A stretch of DNA of 64,000 nt, taken from positions 310,001 through 374,000 of the forward strand of contig JAMWZD010000003.1 in assembly GCA_024304995.1 (NCBI GenBank), in the 5' to 3' direction. A program made the position numbers and the translations under genes. A model generated the notes under the pieces. The model made no database searches. It had not been told where the DNA came from and was given only the letters and a program-made list of their open reading frames with translations. The number at the start of each line of letters is the position of its first letter. Position 1 is the stretch's first letter. This document shows positions 36,092 to 44,920 of the stretch, piece by piece. Origin of the DNA: Rickettsiales bacterium. GTDB taxonomy: Bacteria; Pseudomonadota; Alphaproteobacteria; Rickettsiales; UBA998.

Positions 36092-37042
36092 ATGCCAAAA
36101 TTATCTGAAGAAGTTTTAGATGAATACCAAGAACTTTTGCGTAGTCGCATCACAGAAGTCACAGGTGATGAATCGTCCTTTAATCTATCTATATATTTAG
36201 AACAAGACAGCAATAATCAATACCGTATAGAAATAGGAGGGTCTTCTTCCAAAGACAGCAGCACTCTCGAAGGAATCCAGCACTCAAAAAGAGATGTTGA
36301 GGCAGCTATCGAAATTCTTGGTTTGGATGTTGAACCCTATGAAACAGGGCGTGGCGGAACTTATTATGGATTACATGATAGAGATGGTAACGATATTCCA
36401 ATTAGCTCAGAAAAGTTTTTACAAATCTCTGAAAAAATAGGCGCCGACCCTAATCTTATTGACAAGGCAAATCAAAATTTTGATGACATAAAACAGGAAT
36501 ATTCAGGGCAGGATTCAATAAGTGTGAATCATTTTAAGGGAGAGGAATATCCGTCTGTTACTTTATATTATCAAAATACAGACCCAACAGCCTTAAACTC
36601 GCTATTACAAGAAAATAATATAGAAAATGCCTCTGTTGGTACAAGTTCAACGGGTAAAGGAGATTATATTACATTCCCAATAGATTCTAATAATGTAGAA
36701 TCTATTTTGTCAAAAATAGAAACATTATCTACTGAGAAACAGACTTTATTGGGCGATGATACAGCTAAAATTGAACAATATAGTGCTAATGCAGATGTGT
36801 ATCCGATTGCTTTCAAGGCTATAGGACAAGATGGAGTAACAGATGCTAAAGAACTGGAAAAGCTAGTTAATGATTTAAATGGCGTACTGTTTGATTCTGG
36901 TTATATGACGATAGTATCAAACAATTCTGAAGGCGTAGATAATGATAACATAAAGTTAGCTGTGGGTGACTCAGAATTACTTATTCCAACAAGTTTTTCT
37001 GCTGATGTTCCTGTAGGGAGCAAATTATATTTAGACCGCTGA
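36092..37042 (+). CDS. orphan acidic soluble protein
   Basis: 316 residues without signal peptide or membrane segment. It is acidic and rich in Asn, Ser and Asp, with short beta-strand-like stretches (NQYRIEIGGSSS, PSVTLYYQN). The gene is more AT-rich than the flanking infC and cysG and has a GGAGTAA-type site before ATG 36092. No family or catalytic motif is recognised. It could be foreign DNA; it stands between a terminator and the cys promoter and so is its own unit. Confidence 0.6.
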   Translation: MPKLSEEVLDEYQELLRSRITEVTGDESSFNLSIYLEQDSNNQYRIEIGGSSSKDSSTLEGIQHSKRDVEAAIEILGLDVEPYETGRGGTYYGLHDRDGNDIPISSEKFLQISEKIGADPNLIDKANQNFDDIKQEYSGQDSISVNHFKGEEYPSVTLYYQNTDPTALNSLLQENNIENASVGTSSTGKGDYITFPIDSNNVESILSKIETLSTEKQTLLGDDTAKIEQYSANADVYPIAFKAIGQDGVTDAKELEKLVNDLNGVLFDSGYMTIVSNNSEGVDNDNIKLAVGDSELLIPTSFSADVPVGSKLYLDR

Positions 37043-37082
37043 CAGCAGGAATAAACATCTAAATTAAACAAGAAAAAAATGT

Positions 37083-37118
37083 ATTTACATTTGTAAAATG
37101 TGATATATACTGCGTTCA
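37083..37118 (+). promoter_or_regulatory. predicted leaderless promoter and operator of the cys operon
   Basis: TTTACA (37084-37089), 16 bases, then TATACT (37106-37111) form a good sigma-70 promoter. The expected transcription start, seven bases after the -10, is the A of the cysG ATG at 37118, so the mRNA would be leaderless. ATTTACA-TT-TGTAAAA (37083-37098) is an inverted repeat covering the -35 box and likely a repressor or activator site. Confidence 0.5.
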
Positions 37119-38557
37119 TGAGTTATTTGCCGTTATTTCTGCACGCATCTGAGCGCTTCCCGATTCTGGTGATTGGGGGTGGGGAGATTGCTGCGGCGAA
37201 AACGGAAGCGCTGGCAAGTGTTGGCGCGGATGTTCGCGTGGTAGCGGAGCATCTGGGGGATGCGATTATAACGTTGTGTGATGCGCATGGTTACCCACAT
37301 GAGACGGCGTCTTATACCCCCGAATTACTGAACAATATTAAAATCGTCATCGCAGCGACGGATGATGACGTGGTGAATGAGCGCATTGCATCAGATTGCC
37401 GTGCGCGTGGCATATTGGTGAATGTGGTGGATAACCCACCATTATGTGACTTCATTTTCCCCGCACTGGTTCGCCGTGGAGATGTGCAGGTGGCGATTTC
37501 CAGTTCAGGCGTTGCGCCTGTCTTTGCGCGATTATTAAAGCATGAGGTGGAAAAACTTTTGCCTGCGTCTTATGAGCGTTTAATCGAATTTATGCGCAGC
37601 AAAAAGCAGGCGTTGCGAGAGCATCTCACCAAATTGCAGCCGCGTCGCCTGTTCAGCGAAACCATCTTGCGGGGGGCAATTGCAAATGAAGTGCTGGAAG
37701 GCAACCGCGCAAAAGCAGATGCCATGTTTGATGCTGCGCTCAAAGGCACGCCAAACGCAAATCAGGCGGCGTTGTATCTGGTGGGGGCAGGGCCCGGCAA
37801 CCCAGATTTGATTACGCTGAAAGCTATACGACTGCTATCACAGGCAGATGTTGTGCTGTATGACCGTCTGGTGTCGCCTGAATTGCTGACGATGTATGCC
37901 CGCAAGGATGCAGAGAAAATATCAGTCGGCAAAACGCGCTGTCATCATCACAAAAAACAGGCTGAAATTGATGAGATGATTGAGGCGCTGCTCAGCAAAG
38001 GCAAGATTGTTGTACGCTTGAAAGGCGGTGACCCAGGGGTATATGCGCACGGCGCAGAGGAAATTGCCATTGCAAAGAAAGTTGGCGTGCCATATCAGAT
38101 TGTGCCAGCCGTCAGCGCAGCAAATGGCTGCGCGGCATACGCTGGCATTCCGCTGACGGAGCGCGGTGGAGCGCTGTCTGTGCGCTATCTGACGATTTAC
38201 AAAGACCAGCTGCATGACGCGCATTTCTGGGAAGGCTTGTCTTATGCAACTAATGAGACTTTGGTGCTGTATATGAGTTCGCATCATTTCGGCTTAGTGT
38301 GCAAAAAGCTGATTGAAGCAGGCTATGACGCAGGCACAGAATTTTTGGCAATTGAACAGGGTACAACGCCCTATCACAAAGAATTGCCTGGCACATTGGG
38401 CGATTTTGATGCAGATTATGGAGATTATAGTTTTGCCTCCCCAACACTCATTATTGTAGGTGATGTGGTGAAATGGCGGCACGACCATCACTGGAAAGAA
38501 GCGCCAGAACAGGACGGTCAATATTTTGAGCCACTGCCACCGAAGGAGGCTGCATAA
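37118..38557 (+). CDS. cysG: siroheme synthase CysG
   Basis: 479 residues. A multifunctional enzyme making siroheme, the cofactor of the sulfite reductase encoded downstream. The N-terminal domain (about 1-200) is the NAD-dependent dehydrogenase/ferrochelatase with ILVIGGGEIAAAKTEAL and the DNPPLCDFIFPALVRRGD block. The C-terminal uroporphyrinogen III methyltransferase domain has LVGAGPGNPDLITLKA, VVLYDRLVS, VRLKGGDPGVYAHGAEE and GIPLTERG. The GGDPGVYAHG loop differs from the commoner GGDPFIFGRG. Likely leaderless translation from ATG 37118. The stop overlaps the cysH start by one base. Confidence 0.93.
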   Translation: MSYLPLFLHASERFPILVIGGGEIAAAKTEALASVGADVRVVAEHLGDAIITLCDAHGYPHETASYTPELLNNIKIVIAATDDDVVNERIASDCRARGILVNVVDNPPLCDFIFPALVRRGDVQVAISSSGVAPVFARLLKHEVEKLLPASYERLIEFMRSKKQALREHLTKLQPRRLFSETILRGAIANEVLEGNRAKADAMFDAALKGTPNANQAALYLVGAGPGNPDLITLKAIRLLSQADVVLYDRLVSPELLTMYARKDAEKISVGKTRCHHHKKQAEIDEMIEALLSKGKIVVRLKGGDPGVYAHGAEEIAIAKKVGVPYQIVPAVSAANGCAAYAGIPLTERGGALSVRYLTIYKDQLHDAHFWEGLSYATNETLVLYMSSHHFGLVCKKLIEAGYDAGTEFLAIEQGTTPYHKELPGTLGDFDADYGDYSFASPTLIIVGDVVKWRHDHHWKEAPEQDGQYFEPLPPKEAA

Positions 38558-39297
38558 TGCCCACAAAAGAACTAGCACAAATTATGCTGGATGCCTTTGC
38601 AGAACTTGGCTGGCAGGAACGGCTTGCCATGTTGAAAAGCTACCACAAACATAATATCGCTTTTTCGACCAGTTTTGGTCTGGAAGATCAGGCGATTACG
38701 CATGTTATTGCAAAATTAAAGCTGGATATTAGTTTGTTCACACTGGATACGGGGCGGTTATTTGAAGAAACGCATGATGTGTTTGCGCGCACTGCAGCGA
38801 CCTATCCTGAATTGGAGATTCACACCTTTGCACCAAAAGCAAAAGACATTGCCGCGTTGATTGAACAGCAAGGCACTAACGGCTTTTATGAGTCTTATGA
38901 AAAACGCCTGAATTGCTGCCATATCCGCAAAGTGAAGCCGCTTAAACGTGCGTTGGAAAATGTGGATATCTGGGTGAGCGGACTGCGCAATGCGCAATCT
39001 GCGGCGCGTGGATTGATGGATGTGGCAGAATTTGATTCTGCACATCGCGTGGTGAAGCTTTATCCCTTGATTGATGTGAGCGATGAGGCGTTGGAGCGTT
39101 ATATTAAAGATAATAATATCCCCTATAATAGTCTGCATGATAAAGGATTCCCTTCCATTGGTTGCGCCCCCTGCACACGCGCAGTACAAGAAGGCGAAGA
39201 TGCCCGCGCCGGCAGATGGTGGTGGGAGAAAGAATCGTCTCAGGAATGTGGCTTGCATATGGTGAATGGCAAATTAGTGAGGGCAAAGGATGTTTAA
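38557..39297 (+). CDS. cysH: adenylylsulfate (APS) reductase
   Basis: 246 residues. It reduces activated sulfate to sulfite with thioredoxin. The nucleotide-binding part includes FSTSFGLEDQAITHVI and FTLDTGRLFEETHD. The cysteine pairs in LNCCHIRKV and GCAPCTRAV that bind a 4Fe-4S cluster are present, which marks the APS-reducing rather than PAPS-reducing subtype. The catalytic Cys is in SSQECGLH. This agrees with the absence of APS kinase (cysC) in the operon. The start overlaps cysG (TAATG). Confidence 0.93.
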   Translation: MPTKELAQIMLDAFAELGWQERLAMLKSYHKHNIAFSTSFGLEDQAITHVIAKLKLDISLFTLDTGRLFEETHDVFARTAATYPELEIHTFAPKAKDIAALIEQQGTNGFYESYEKRLNCCHIRKVKPLKRALENVDIWVSGLRNAQSAARGLMDVAEFDSAHRVVKLYPLIDVSDEALERYIKDNNIPYNSLHDKGFPSIGCAPCTRAVQEGEDARAGRWWWEKESSQECGLHMVNGKLVRAKDV

Positions 39298-39306
39298 TGA
39301 TATGAC

Positions 39307-39429
39307 AAACTCCCCCCTTGAGGGGGAGTCCAAGAGCGGCACGCGATTGGGCGGGGGGACATTACCAGCGCATTATTCCCCCCACCAAAACGGCGATGCC
39401 TTTTTGACTCCCCCTCAAGGGGGGAGTTT
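39307..39429. repeat. long inverted repeat with self-complementary arms
   Basis: The 24-base arm at 39307-39330 is the exact reverse complement of 39406-39429. Each arm is itself a hairpin (ACTCCCCC with GGGGGAGT), and inner G6 and C6 runs can pair as well. The right-arm hairpin is followed by TTTTAATTTT and could terminate part of the cysGH transcript. Similar G/C-run elements occur between genes in other alphaproteobacteria as far as I recall. Confidence 0.8.
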
Positions 39430-39447
39430 TAATTTTCTTCATATTTT

Positions 39448-39529
39448 CGTCATTCTGAGTGCTGCGAAGAATCCAGAGGCTTTTGCACAAGCGGCAAGAT
39501 GGATTCTTCGGCTTTGCCTCAGAATGACG
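39448..39529. repeat. palindromic intergenic repeat, copy 2
   Basis: CGTCATTCTGAG (39448-39459) and CTCAGAATGACG (39518-39529) are exact complements. An inner pair GAAGAATCCA / TGGATTCTTC is also complementary. It lies in the cysH-cysJ gap right after the 39307 repeat. Confidence 0.85.
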
Positions 39530-39563
39530 GTAGCGGAATCAGCAATTCATCAAGGTCACGTTT

Positions 39564-41027
39564 ATGCTAACTAACGAACAACTTTCGCAGATAAATGCAC
39601 TGCTTTCCACATTGACCCGCGACCAGCAAATCTGGCTGGCGGGTTATGTGCAGGGCAAGGCTGGTGGGGAGGTGACTGCCGCTGCGCCACAAGCAGACAA
39701 AAAGCCCGTGGATATTTATTATGCAACTGAGACAGGCAATTCAAAAGCCTTGTCGCTGCAACTGATGAAAGCGGTGAAAGGCGCTGGTTTTAAAGTGAAA
39801 AGCACGGCGGTGAATCGTTTTGATGCGGCGAAGATCAATAAAGACCATATTGCTATTTTTTTATGCAGCACGCATGGTGAAGGTGAACCGCCTGAAAGTG
39901 CGATAAAATTCTTTGACAGCGCAAAAGCGGTGAAGGATGGCACGTTGAAAGATATGCCTTATGCCGTGCTTGGCTTGGGCGACAAAAGCTATGAAATTTT
40001 CTGCGGAGCAGCGACTGACTTAGACAGTGAAATGAAGCGTCTTGGCGGCTTGGCATTTCAGGAGATTGCATTATTTGATGTGGATTATGCGGAGCATACG
40101 CCAAAATGGATTGAAGAGACTGTGCGCAATCTGAATGCTTTGCAGGGGGACACCACCACGCAAGCCCCTGCGCCCGCTTTGCAGGAATATGCGCTGAAAT
40201 CTGGTAAAGGCTATTCACGATTAGAGCCGATTACAGGCATAGTGAAAGATATTATCAACCTGAATGACCGCGGTTCAAATAAGGAAACCTATCATATTGA
40301 AATTGAGTATGATGCAGATGTGACGTACACATGCGGAGATTCTGCGGGGATTATTATTCCAAGTGAAGGCGAAGAAATTACGCCACGATTATATTCCATT
40401 GCGTCTGCTCCGTCCGTTCATGAAGGGGAGATTCATCTTACGGTGGCATTGGCGAGCTATAAAAAAGACAATGGCGAGATTGGATATGGCGTTGCATCGC
40501 GTTATTTGGCAGATTTGAAAGAGGGGGATGAGGTGACATTTTATATTTCTCAAAACCAGCTGTTCAATCTGCCGCTGGATAATCAGGATGCTATTATGAT
40601 TGGACCTGGCACAGGCATTGCGCCATTTCGGTCTTTTGTGTGGGAACGTTCCGAGCGCGCAGCTGAGGGGCGCAACTGGGTATTGTTTGGTGACCAGCAT
40701 GCCCATTGCGATTTCTTGTATCAGGCAGAATGGCAGGAGCATGTGGCAACAGATGTAGTACAGCGTATGGACTTGGCATTTTCGCGTGATCAGGAAAAGA
40801 AAGTGTATGTGCAACATAAACTGCGCGAACGTGCTGATACATTGCTGGAATGGCTGGACGGTGGTGCAGCGCTTTATGTCTGCGGTGCAAAAGACCCGAT
40901 GAGCCGTGACGTGGAAGCAGAGATTTTAAGCATTATTCAGGATAAGAAAGGCTTGTCACTGGATGCGGCAAATGATTATCTGGGGGAACTGGAAGAGCAG
41001 GGGAGGTATGTGAAGGATGTTTATTAA
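39564..41027 (+). CDS. cysJ: sulfite reductase flavoprotein, short form
   Basis: 487 residues. It passes electrons from NADPH through FAD and FMN to the hemoprotein CysI. A flavodoxin domain (about 48-185: IYYATETGNSKAL, STHGEGEPPESA, VLGLGDKSYE) is followed by an FNR-type domain (PRLYSIASAP, IGPGTGIAPFRSFVWER, YVCGAKDPMSRDVE). The helical connecting domain of about 110 residues that separates these in E. coli CysJ is missing: GIIIPSEGEE runs straight into ITPRLYSIAS. This explains the short length (about 600 is usual). Confidence 0.9.
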   Translation: MLTNEQLSQINALLSTLTRDQQIWLAGYVQGKAGGEVTAAAPQADKKPVDIYYATETGNSKALSLQLMKAVKGAGFKVKSTAVNRFDAAKINKDHIAIFLCSTHGEGEPPESAIKFFDSAKAVKDGTLKDMPYAVLGLGDKSYEIFCGAATDLDSEMKRLGGLAFQEIALFDVDYAEHTPKWIEETVRNLNALQGDTTTQAPAPALQEYALKSGKGYSRLEPITGIVKDIINLNDRGSNKETYHIEIEYDADVTYTCGDSAGIIIPSEGEEITPRLYSIASAPSVHEGEIHLTVALASYKKDNGEIGYGVASRYLADLKEGDEVTFYISQNQLFNLPLDNQDAIMIGPGTGIAPFRSFVWERSERAAEGRNWVLFGDQHAHCDFLYQAEWQEHVATDVVQRMDLAFSRDQEKKVYVQHKLRERADTLLEWLDGGAALYVCGAKDPMSRDVEAEILSIIQDKKGLSLDAANDYLGELEEQGRYVKDVY

Positions 41028-41046
41028 TATGGTTTCAATAAATCCT

Positions 41047-41130
41047 GTCATACTGAGCGAAAGCGAAGTATCCATGTTGCCGCTTGCGCCAAGCCGAGAG
41101 ATGGATTCTTCGGCTGCGCCTCAGAATGAC
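41047..41130. repeat. palindromic intergenic repeat, copy 3
   Basis: It begins GTCATACTGAG and ends CTCAGAATGAC (41120-41130), with inner GAAGTATCCA and TGGATTCTTCGG. It fills the cysJ-cysI gap. Confidence 0.85.
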
Positions 41131-41156
41131 AAAATAGCAATAGTGAGAGAATAAAA

Positions 41157-42836
41157 ATGACAAAACTCCATCACAATGAATCCATAAAAACAGGCTCTCG
41201 TGGGCTTCGAGGCAAGCTCAATGAAGAAATGGCAGATGCCATTACAGGCGCGATTTCGGCGGATGAGCAGCAAATCATCAAGTTTCATGGCGCGTATCAG
41301 CAGGATGACCGAGATCGGCGCGAAGAGCGCGAGCGCAAAAAGCTGGAATGGGCATATTCTTATATGATTCGCCTGCGCATTCCTGGTGGAGATATGACGG
41401 CAGATCAGTGGGTGAAATTGCAGGAAAGCTGTGAGCGCAATGGGTCGGGCATTATCAAAATTACCACCCGCCAAACCATTCAGTTTCACGGCATTGTGAA
41501 AGCTCGGATGAAACCAACCATGAAGGATTTTGATGCGCTGGGGCTGGACTCCATCGCCGCATGTGGAGATGTGAACCGCAATGTGATGAGCGGTGCAAAC
41601 CCACGTTTGGCAAAATATCATGCAGAAGTTCACGCTTACGCTACGAAAATTTCTGAGCATTTATTGCCAAAGACAGGCGCATTTAAGGAAGTCTGGCTGG
41701 ATGGTGAGAAGTTGCCGCAGGATGGACCTGCCGAGGAAGATCCGCTTTACAAAGAACATTATCTGCCGCGCAAATTTAAAATTGCGATTGCCATTCCACC
41801 GCATAACGAAAATGATGTGTTTGCCAATGATATTGGATTGATCGCCATTGGCGAGGGAGATGAGTTCCACGGATTTAATGTGGCGATCGGCGGTGGCTTG
41901 GGAGCAACGCATGGCAATGCCGCGACCTATCCTCGTCGCGGGGACATCATTGGTTTTGTGCCGAAGGACAAAGCATTGGATGCGTGCTGGCAGATTGTGG
42001 CAGCACAACGCGACCACGGCAACAGAGAAGACCGCAAACTGTCTCGCCTGAAATATACGGTGGATCGGATGGGTGTGGATGCCTTCAAAGCAGATGTGGA
42101 AGCGCGACTTGGTTTTGCTTTTGAAGAAGCGCGACCATATGAATTTACCTATCGTGGTGATCCATTTGGCTGGATTGAAGATTATAACGGTGAATGGGCA
42201 TATGGTGTCTTCATTGAAAATGGGCGCGTGGTAGATGAACATGGCTACAATGTGAAGTCTGCCTTTCTTGAAGTGACGGAAAAAGGTTTAGCGGATGTGC
42301 GCTGCACGGGCAATCAGAACATGATGCTGGTGCATGTGGATGCTAAAAACAAAGCAGAAATTGACAGTATTTTGGCGAAGCACGGCATTAGCCACGACCA
42401 ATATTCCAAATCCCGCAAGGAAGCAATTGCATGTGTGGCTTTGCCAACCTGCCCGTTGGCACTGGCGGAAGGGCAGCGTTATTTGCCTGAATTGATGACC
42501 AAGCTGGATGCCTTGCAAGAAAAACACGGGTTGGCAGACGATGCCATCACCACCCGCATGACAGGCTGCCCAAATGGCTGCGGAAGACCGTACCTTGCAG
42601 AAATTGGCTTTGTCGGCAAAGCCGCAGGGAAATATGTGCTGCGCCTCGGCGGGGATTATGAAGGTGAGCGCTTAAATCAGGTGTTTAAGGAAGAAGTGGA
42701 TGAAGCGGAGATTTTGGATACGCTAGATGGGCTGTTTGGAGAATTTACTTACAAACGCGCGCCTGATGAGCGTTTTGGCGATTACATCTTTCGTACGCAT
42801 TTTAGTAATAAAGAATTTGTAGGAGCTGAGCAGTGA
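41157..42836 (+). CDS. cysI: sulfite reductase hemoprotein
   Basis: 559 residues. It carries siroheme and a 4Fe-4S cluster and reduces sulfite to sulfide. Two ferredoxin-like and two siroheme-binding halves are seen: TTRQTIQFHGIVK and the first-half ACGDVNRNVM; the cluster cysteines are in ALPTCPLALAEG and MTGCPNGCGRPYLAEIG. Repeats flank the gene on both sides. It works with CysJ upstream and siroheme from CysG. Confidence 0.96.
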   Translation: MTKLHHNESIKTGSRGLRGKLNEEMADAITGAISADEQQIIKFHGAYQQDDRDRREERERKKLEWAYSYMIRLRIPGGDMTADQWVKLQESCERNGSGIIKITTRQTIQFHGIVKARMKPTMKDFDALGLDSIAACGDVNRNVMSGANPRLAKYHAEVHAYATKISEHLLPKTGAFKEVWLDGEKLPQDGPAEEDPLYKEHYLPRKFKIAIAIPPHNENDVFANDIGLIAIGEGDEFHGFNVAIGGGLGATHGNAATYPRRGDIIGFVPKDKALDACWQIVAAQRDHGNREDRKLSRLKYTVDRMGVDAFKADVEARLGFAFEEARPYEFTYRGDPFGWIEDYNGEWAYGVFIENGRVVDEHGYNVKSAFLEVTEKGLADVRCTGNQNMMLVHVDAKNKAEIDSILAKHGISHDQYSKSRKEAIACVALPTCPLALAEGQRYLPELMTKLDALQEKHGLADDAITTRMTGCPNGCGRPYLAEIGFVGKAAGKYVLRLGGDYEGERLNQVFKEEVDEAEILDTLDGLFGEFTYKRAPDERFGDYIFRTHFSNKEFVGAEQ

Positions 42837-42853
42837 GACACTATATCAAAACC

Positions 42854-42937
42854 GTTATACTGAGCGATAGCGAAGTATCCATGTTGCCATTTGCCTCCAG
42901 CGCAGAGATGGATTCTTCGGCCCTGCCTCAGAATGAC
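42854..42937. repeat. palindromic intergenic repeat, copy 4
   Basis: It begins GTTATACTGAG and ends CTCAGAATGAC (42927-42937), with the same GAAGTATCCA and GATGGATTCTTCGG core as copy 3. It fills the cysI-cysD gap. Confidence 0.85.
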
Positions 42938-42954
42938 AATAAAAGGAAAGTAGC

Positions 42955-43857
42955 ATGACCTTACCTCATTATCTCAAAGAATTAGAAGATGAAGCCATCT
43001 TCATCATCCGTGAAGCAGTGGCAGTGGCGGAAAACCCTGTGTTGCTTTATTCCATCGGCAAGGATTCCAGCGTATTGTTGCATTTGCTGCTGAAAGCCTT
43101 TGCTCCTGCGAAGCCGCCTGTGCCATTGCTGCATGTGGACACGACGTGGAAATTTAAGGAGATGGTAGCCTTTCGAGATGCTATTGCGGAAAAGCATGGC
43201 TTGACGCTTTATGTGCATATTAATCAGGCAGGAGTGGATGCGGGCATTAACCCGTTTGATCATGGCAGCAAAAAACATACGCACATTATGAAAACAGATG
43301 GTTTGAAGCAGGCGCTGGACAAGCATAAGTTTGATTTCATCATGATTGGCGCGCGCCGCGATGAAGAAAAATCCCGCGCGAAAGAGCGTGTGTTTTCCAC
43401 GCGCAACAAGTTTCATGCATGGGACCCCAAAAACCAGCAGCCAGAATTTGGCTGGCTGTTTAACACGCGGCTGGAACAGGGGCATAGTTCCCGCGTCTCC
43501 CCGCTTTCCAACTGGACGGAGCGCGACATTTGGGAATATATCCTACATGAGCAGATTGAGTTAGTGCCGCTTTATTTTGCAAAAGAACGCCCTATCGTGC
43601 AGCGTGATGGCATGATGGTGATGGTGGATGATGAGCGCTTACCATTGCAGGAAGGCGAAGTGCCGGAAATGCGCAAAATCCGCTTCCGCACGCTGGGTTG
43701 TTATCCGCTTACAGGAGCGATGGATTCTGATGCAGACACGCTTGAAGCAATTGTAGAAGAATTGCGCTTAAGCAAACATTCAGAGCGGCAAGGGCGGTTG
43801 ATTGACAAAGATTCTGCATCTGCAATGGAGCAGAAGAAAAAGATGGGGTATTTTTAG
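42955..43857 (+). CDS. cysD: sulfate adenylyltransferase subunit 2
   Basis: 300 residues. With the GTPase CysN it forms APS from sulfate and ATP. Family blocks: [14 protein letters not shown] (PP-loop), [42 protein letters not shown] and [12 protein letters not shown], ending RQGRLIDKD. In most operons cysN follows at once; here two other genes intervene (43928-45151). Confidence 0.97.
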   Translation: MTLPHYLKELEDEAIFIIREAVAVAENPVLLYSIGKDSSVLLHLLLKAFAPAKPPVPLLHVDTTWKFKEMVAFRDAIAEKHGLTLYVHINQAGVDAGINPFDHGSKKHTHIMKTDGLKQALDKHKFDFIMIGARRDEEKSRAKERVFSTRNKFHAWDPKNQQPEFGWLFNTRLEQGHSSRVSPLSNWTERDIWEYILHEQIELVPLYFAKERPIVQRDGMMVMVDDERLPLQEGEVPEMRKIRFRTLGCYPLTGAMDSDADTLEAIVEELRLSKHSERQGRLIDKDSASAMEQKKKMGYF

Positions 43858-43862
43858 GTTAT

Positions 43863-43907
43863 AGGTTACAGGTTTTAGGTTATCGCAATTCCTAAAACCT
43901 GTAACCT
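43863..43907. other. perfect 17-bp hairpin between cysD and the phosphoesterase
   Basis: AGGTTACAGGTTTTAGG (43863-43879) pairs exactly with 43891-43907 around 11 bases. There is no T tract, so it is more likely an mRNA-stabilising or processing element than an intrinsic terminator. GGTTAtAGG and CCTgaaACC words beside it look like partial further copies. Confidence 0.7.
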
Positions 43908-43927
43908 GAAACCTAACAGCTAAAATT

Positions 43928-44911
43928 ATGTCACTAGCAAACGGAAATTACAGTGTTTTTTGCATGTCAGACGTGCATATTGGAGCGAATAACTCCTTTA
44001 TGACGCCGACAAAGCTGATCAAACATGACAGGCGCTTCAAAAGTGAAGCCGCTTTGCATCATGACGCACCAAAAAACGTGCCATCTTCTATTTCACCGCA
44101 GCAAAAAAGCGCGGTGATGCAGAGTGTGGAACATATTATTGATTCTGTGGATATGGTCGTCATTAATGGTGATTTTAAAGATAAGCATATTCAGTTCAAC
44201 ACCTCACTTTCCGCTAGGAAGCAGGAACTTCATGCATATGTTTCCAAGCGACTGGAGTTATGGCTGCAACAGCATCCTGACACACATTTTTTCTTTGTGA
44301 TGGGCAATCATGATAGTTACCGCGAAAATGAATTTGCAGATAGTATGTATGCATTGCAGGAGCGTTACCCCAATTTCCGCGTTAGTGAATATGGGGTGGT
44401 GGTTGGCGATGCTTTGTTCACACATGGCGATCTGCAGCAATGCAATCTGGATATTCTAAGCCGGGATAAAAAAAGTGACTTTGCAGACAGGCTGGACACT
44501 GGCAAAACCGCGCAGGAAAAAACTGCCAATCAATATAAATTCCTGAAGCATTTTTTGAAACATTCGGAACATGCGAAGGATTTTGTGGTGCAGCGGGCAG
44601 GGGGCAAAACCTCAACGTTATTGCCTGAAGAATTAGACCAGCTAAATTGCTTTTTTGGACACACTCATGCACCAGCGCGATTGCAGCGCGACAATGCAAG
44701 CTGGGTGATGAATGTAGGGTCATTGCGACATGAACCAACATGGAAACAAAGCGGCGAGTGGTATAATCTCGATACGCCAGACAAGCTGCAACAACCCGTT
44801 TTGCATTTTCACGGCGGAAAACTGGCAGACATGGAACGCGCGTTTCCGAAAGGCTCAACATGGCAAAACCTAGCCACGCGCGTGCGTGAGCAGGATTATA
44901 TTGCGTTTTAG
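43928..44911 (+). CDS. calcineurin-like metallophosphoesterase
   Basis: 327 residues, cytoplasmic. All five metal-site motifs are present: SDVHIG, NGDFKD, MGNHDSY, FTHGD and FFGHTHAPA. The substrate cannot be told. It lies inside the sulfate-activation operon between cysD and cysN. A PAP phosphatase role like CysQ would be an obvious guess, but the pathway here uses APS rather than PAPS, so PAP is not expected in quantity. A nucleotide or APS hydrolase with a housekeeping role is an alternative. Confidence 0.85.
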   Translation: MSLANGNYSVFCMSDVHIGANNSFMTPTKLIKHDRRFKSEAALHHDAPKNVPSSISPQQKSAVMQSVEHIIDSVDMVVINGDFKDKHIQFNTSLSARKQELHAYVSKRLELWLQQHPDTHFFFVMGNHDSYRENEFADSMYALQERYPNFRVSEYGVVVGDALFTHGDLQQCNLDILSRDKKSDFADRLDTGKTAQEKTANQYKFLKHFLKHSEHAKDFVVQRAGGKTSTLLPEELDQLNCFFGHTHAPARLQRDNASWVMNVGSLRHEPTWKQSGEWYNLDTPDKLQQPVLHFHGGKLADMERAFPKGSTWQNLATRVREQDYIAF

Positions 44912-44920
44912 GGGGAAGAA

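Noticed and set aside
39307-39529. CRISPR array
   Set aside because: The repeats are inverted and of two kinds, with no regular spacers and no cas genes.
40260-40290. GGTTCAAAT, a tRNA T-loop-like word
   Set aside because: It lies inside cysJ in frame and no acceptor or anticodon stem can be built around it.
41661-42242. A 193-residue minus-strand frame opposite cysI
   Set aside because: It is the antisense of well-conserved sulfite reductase sequence and has no start signal.
43928-44911. Phosphoesterase as a CysQ-type PAP phosphatase
   Set aside because: The operon has an APS-type reductase and no APS kinase, so PAP should not accumulate. The protein has the calcineurin-type fold, not the inositol-phosphatase fold of CysQ.
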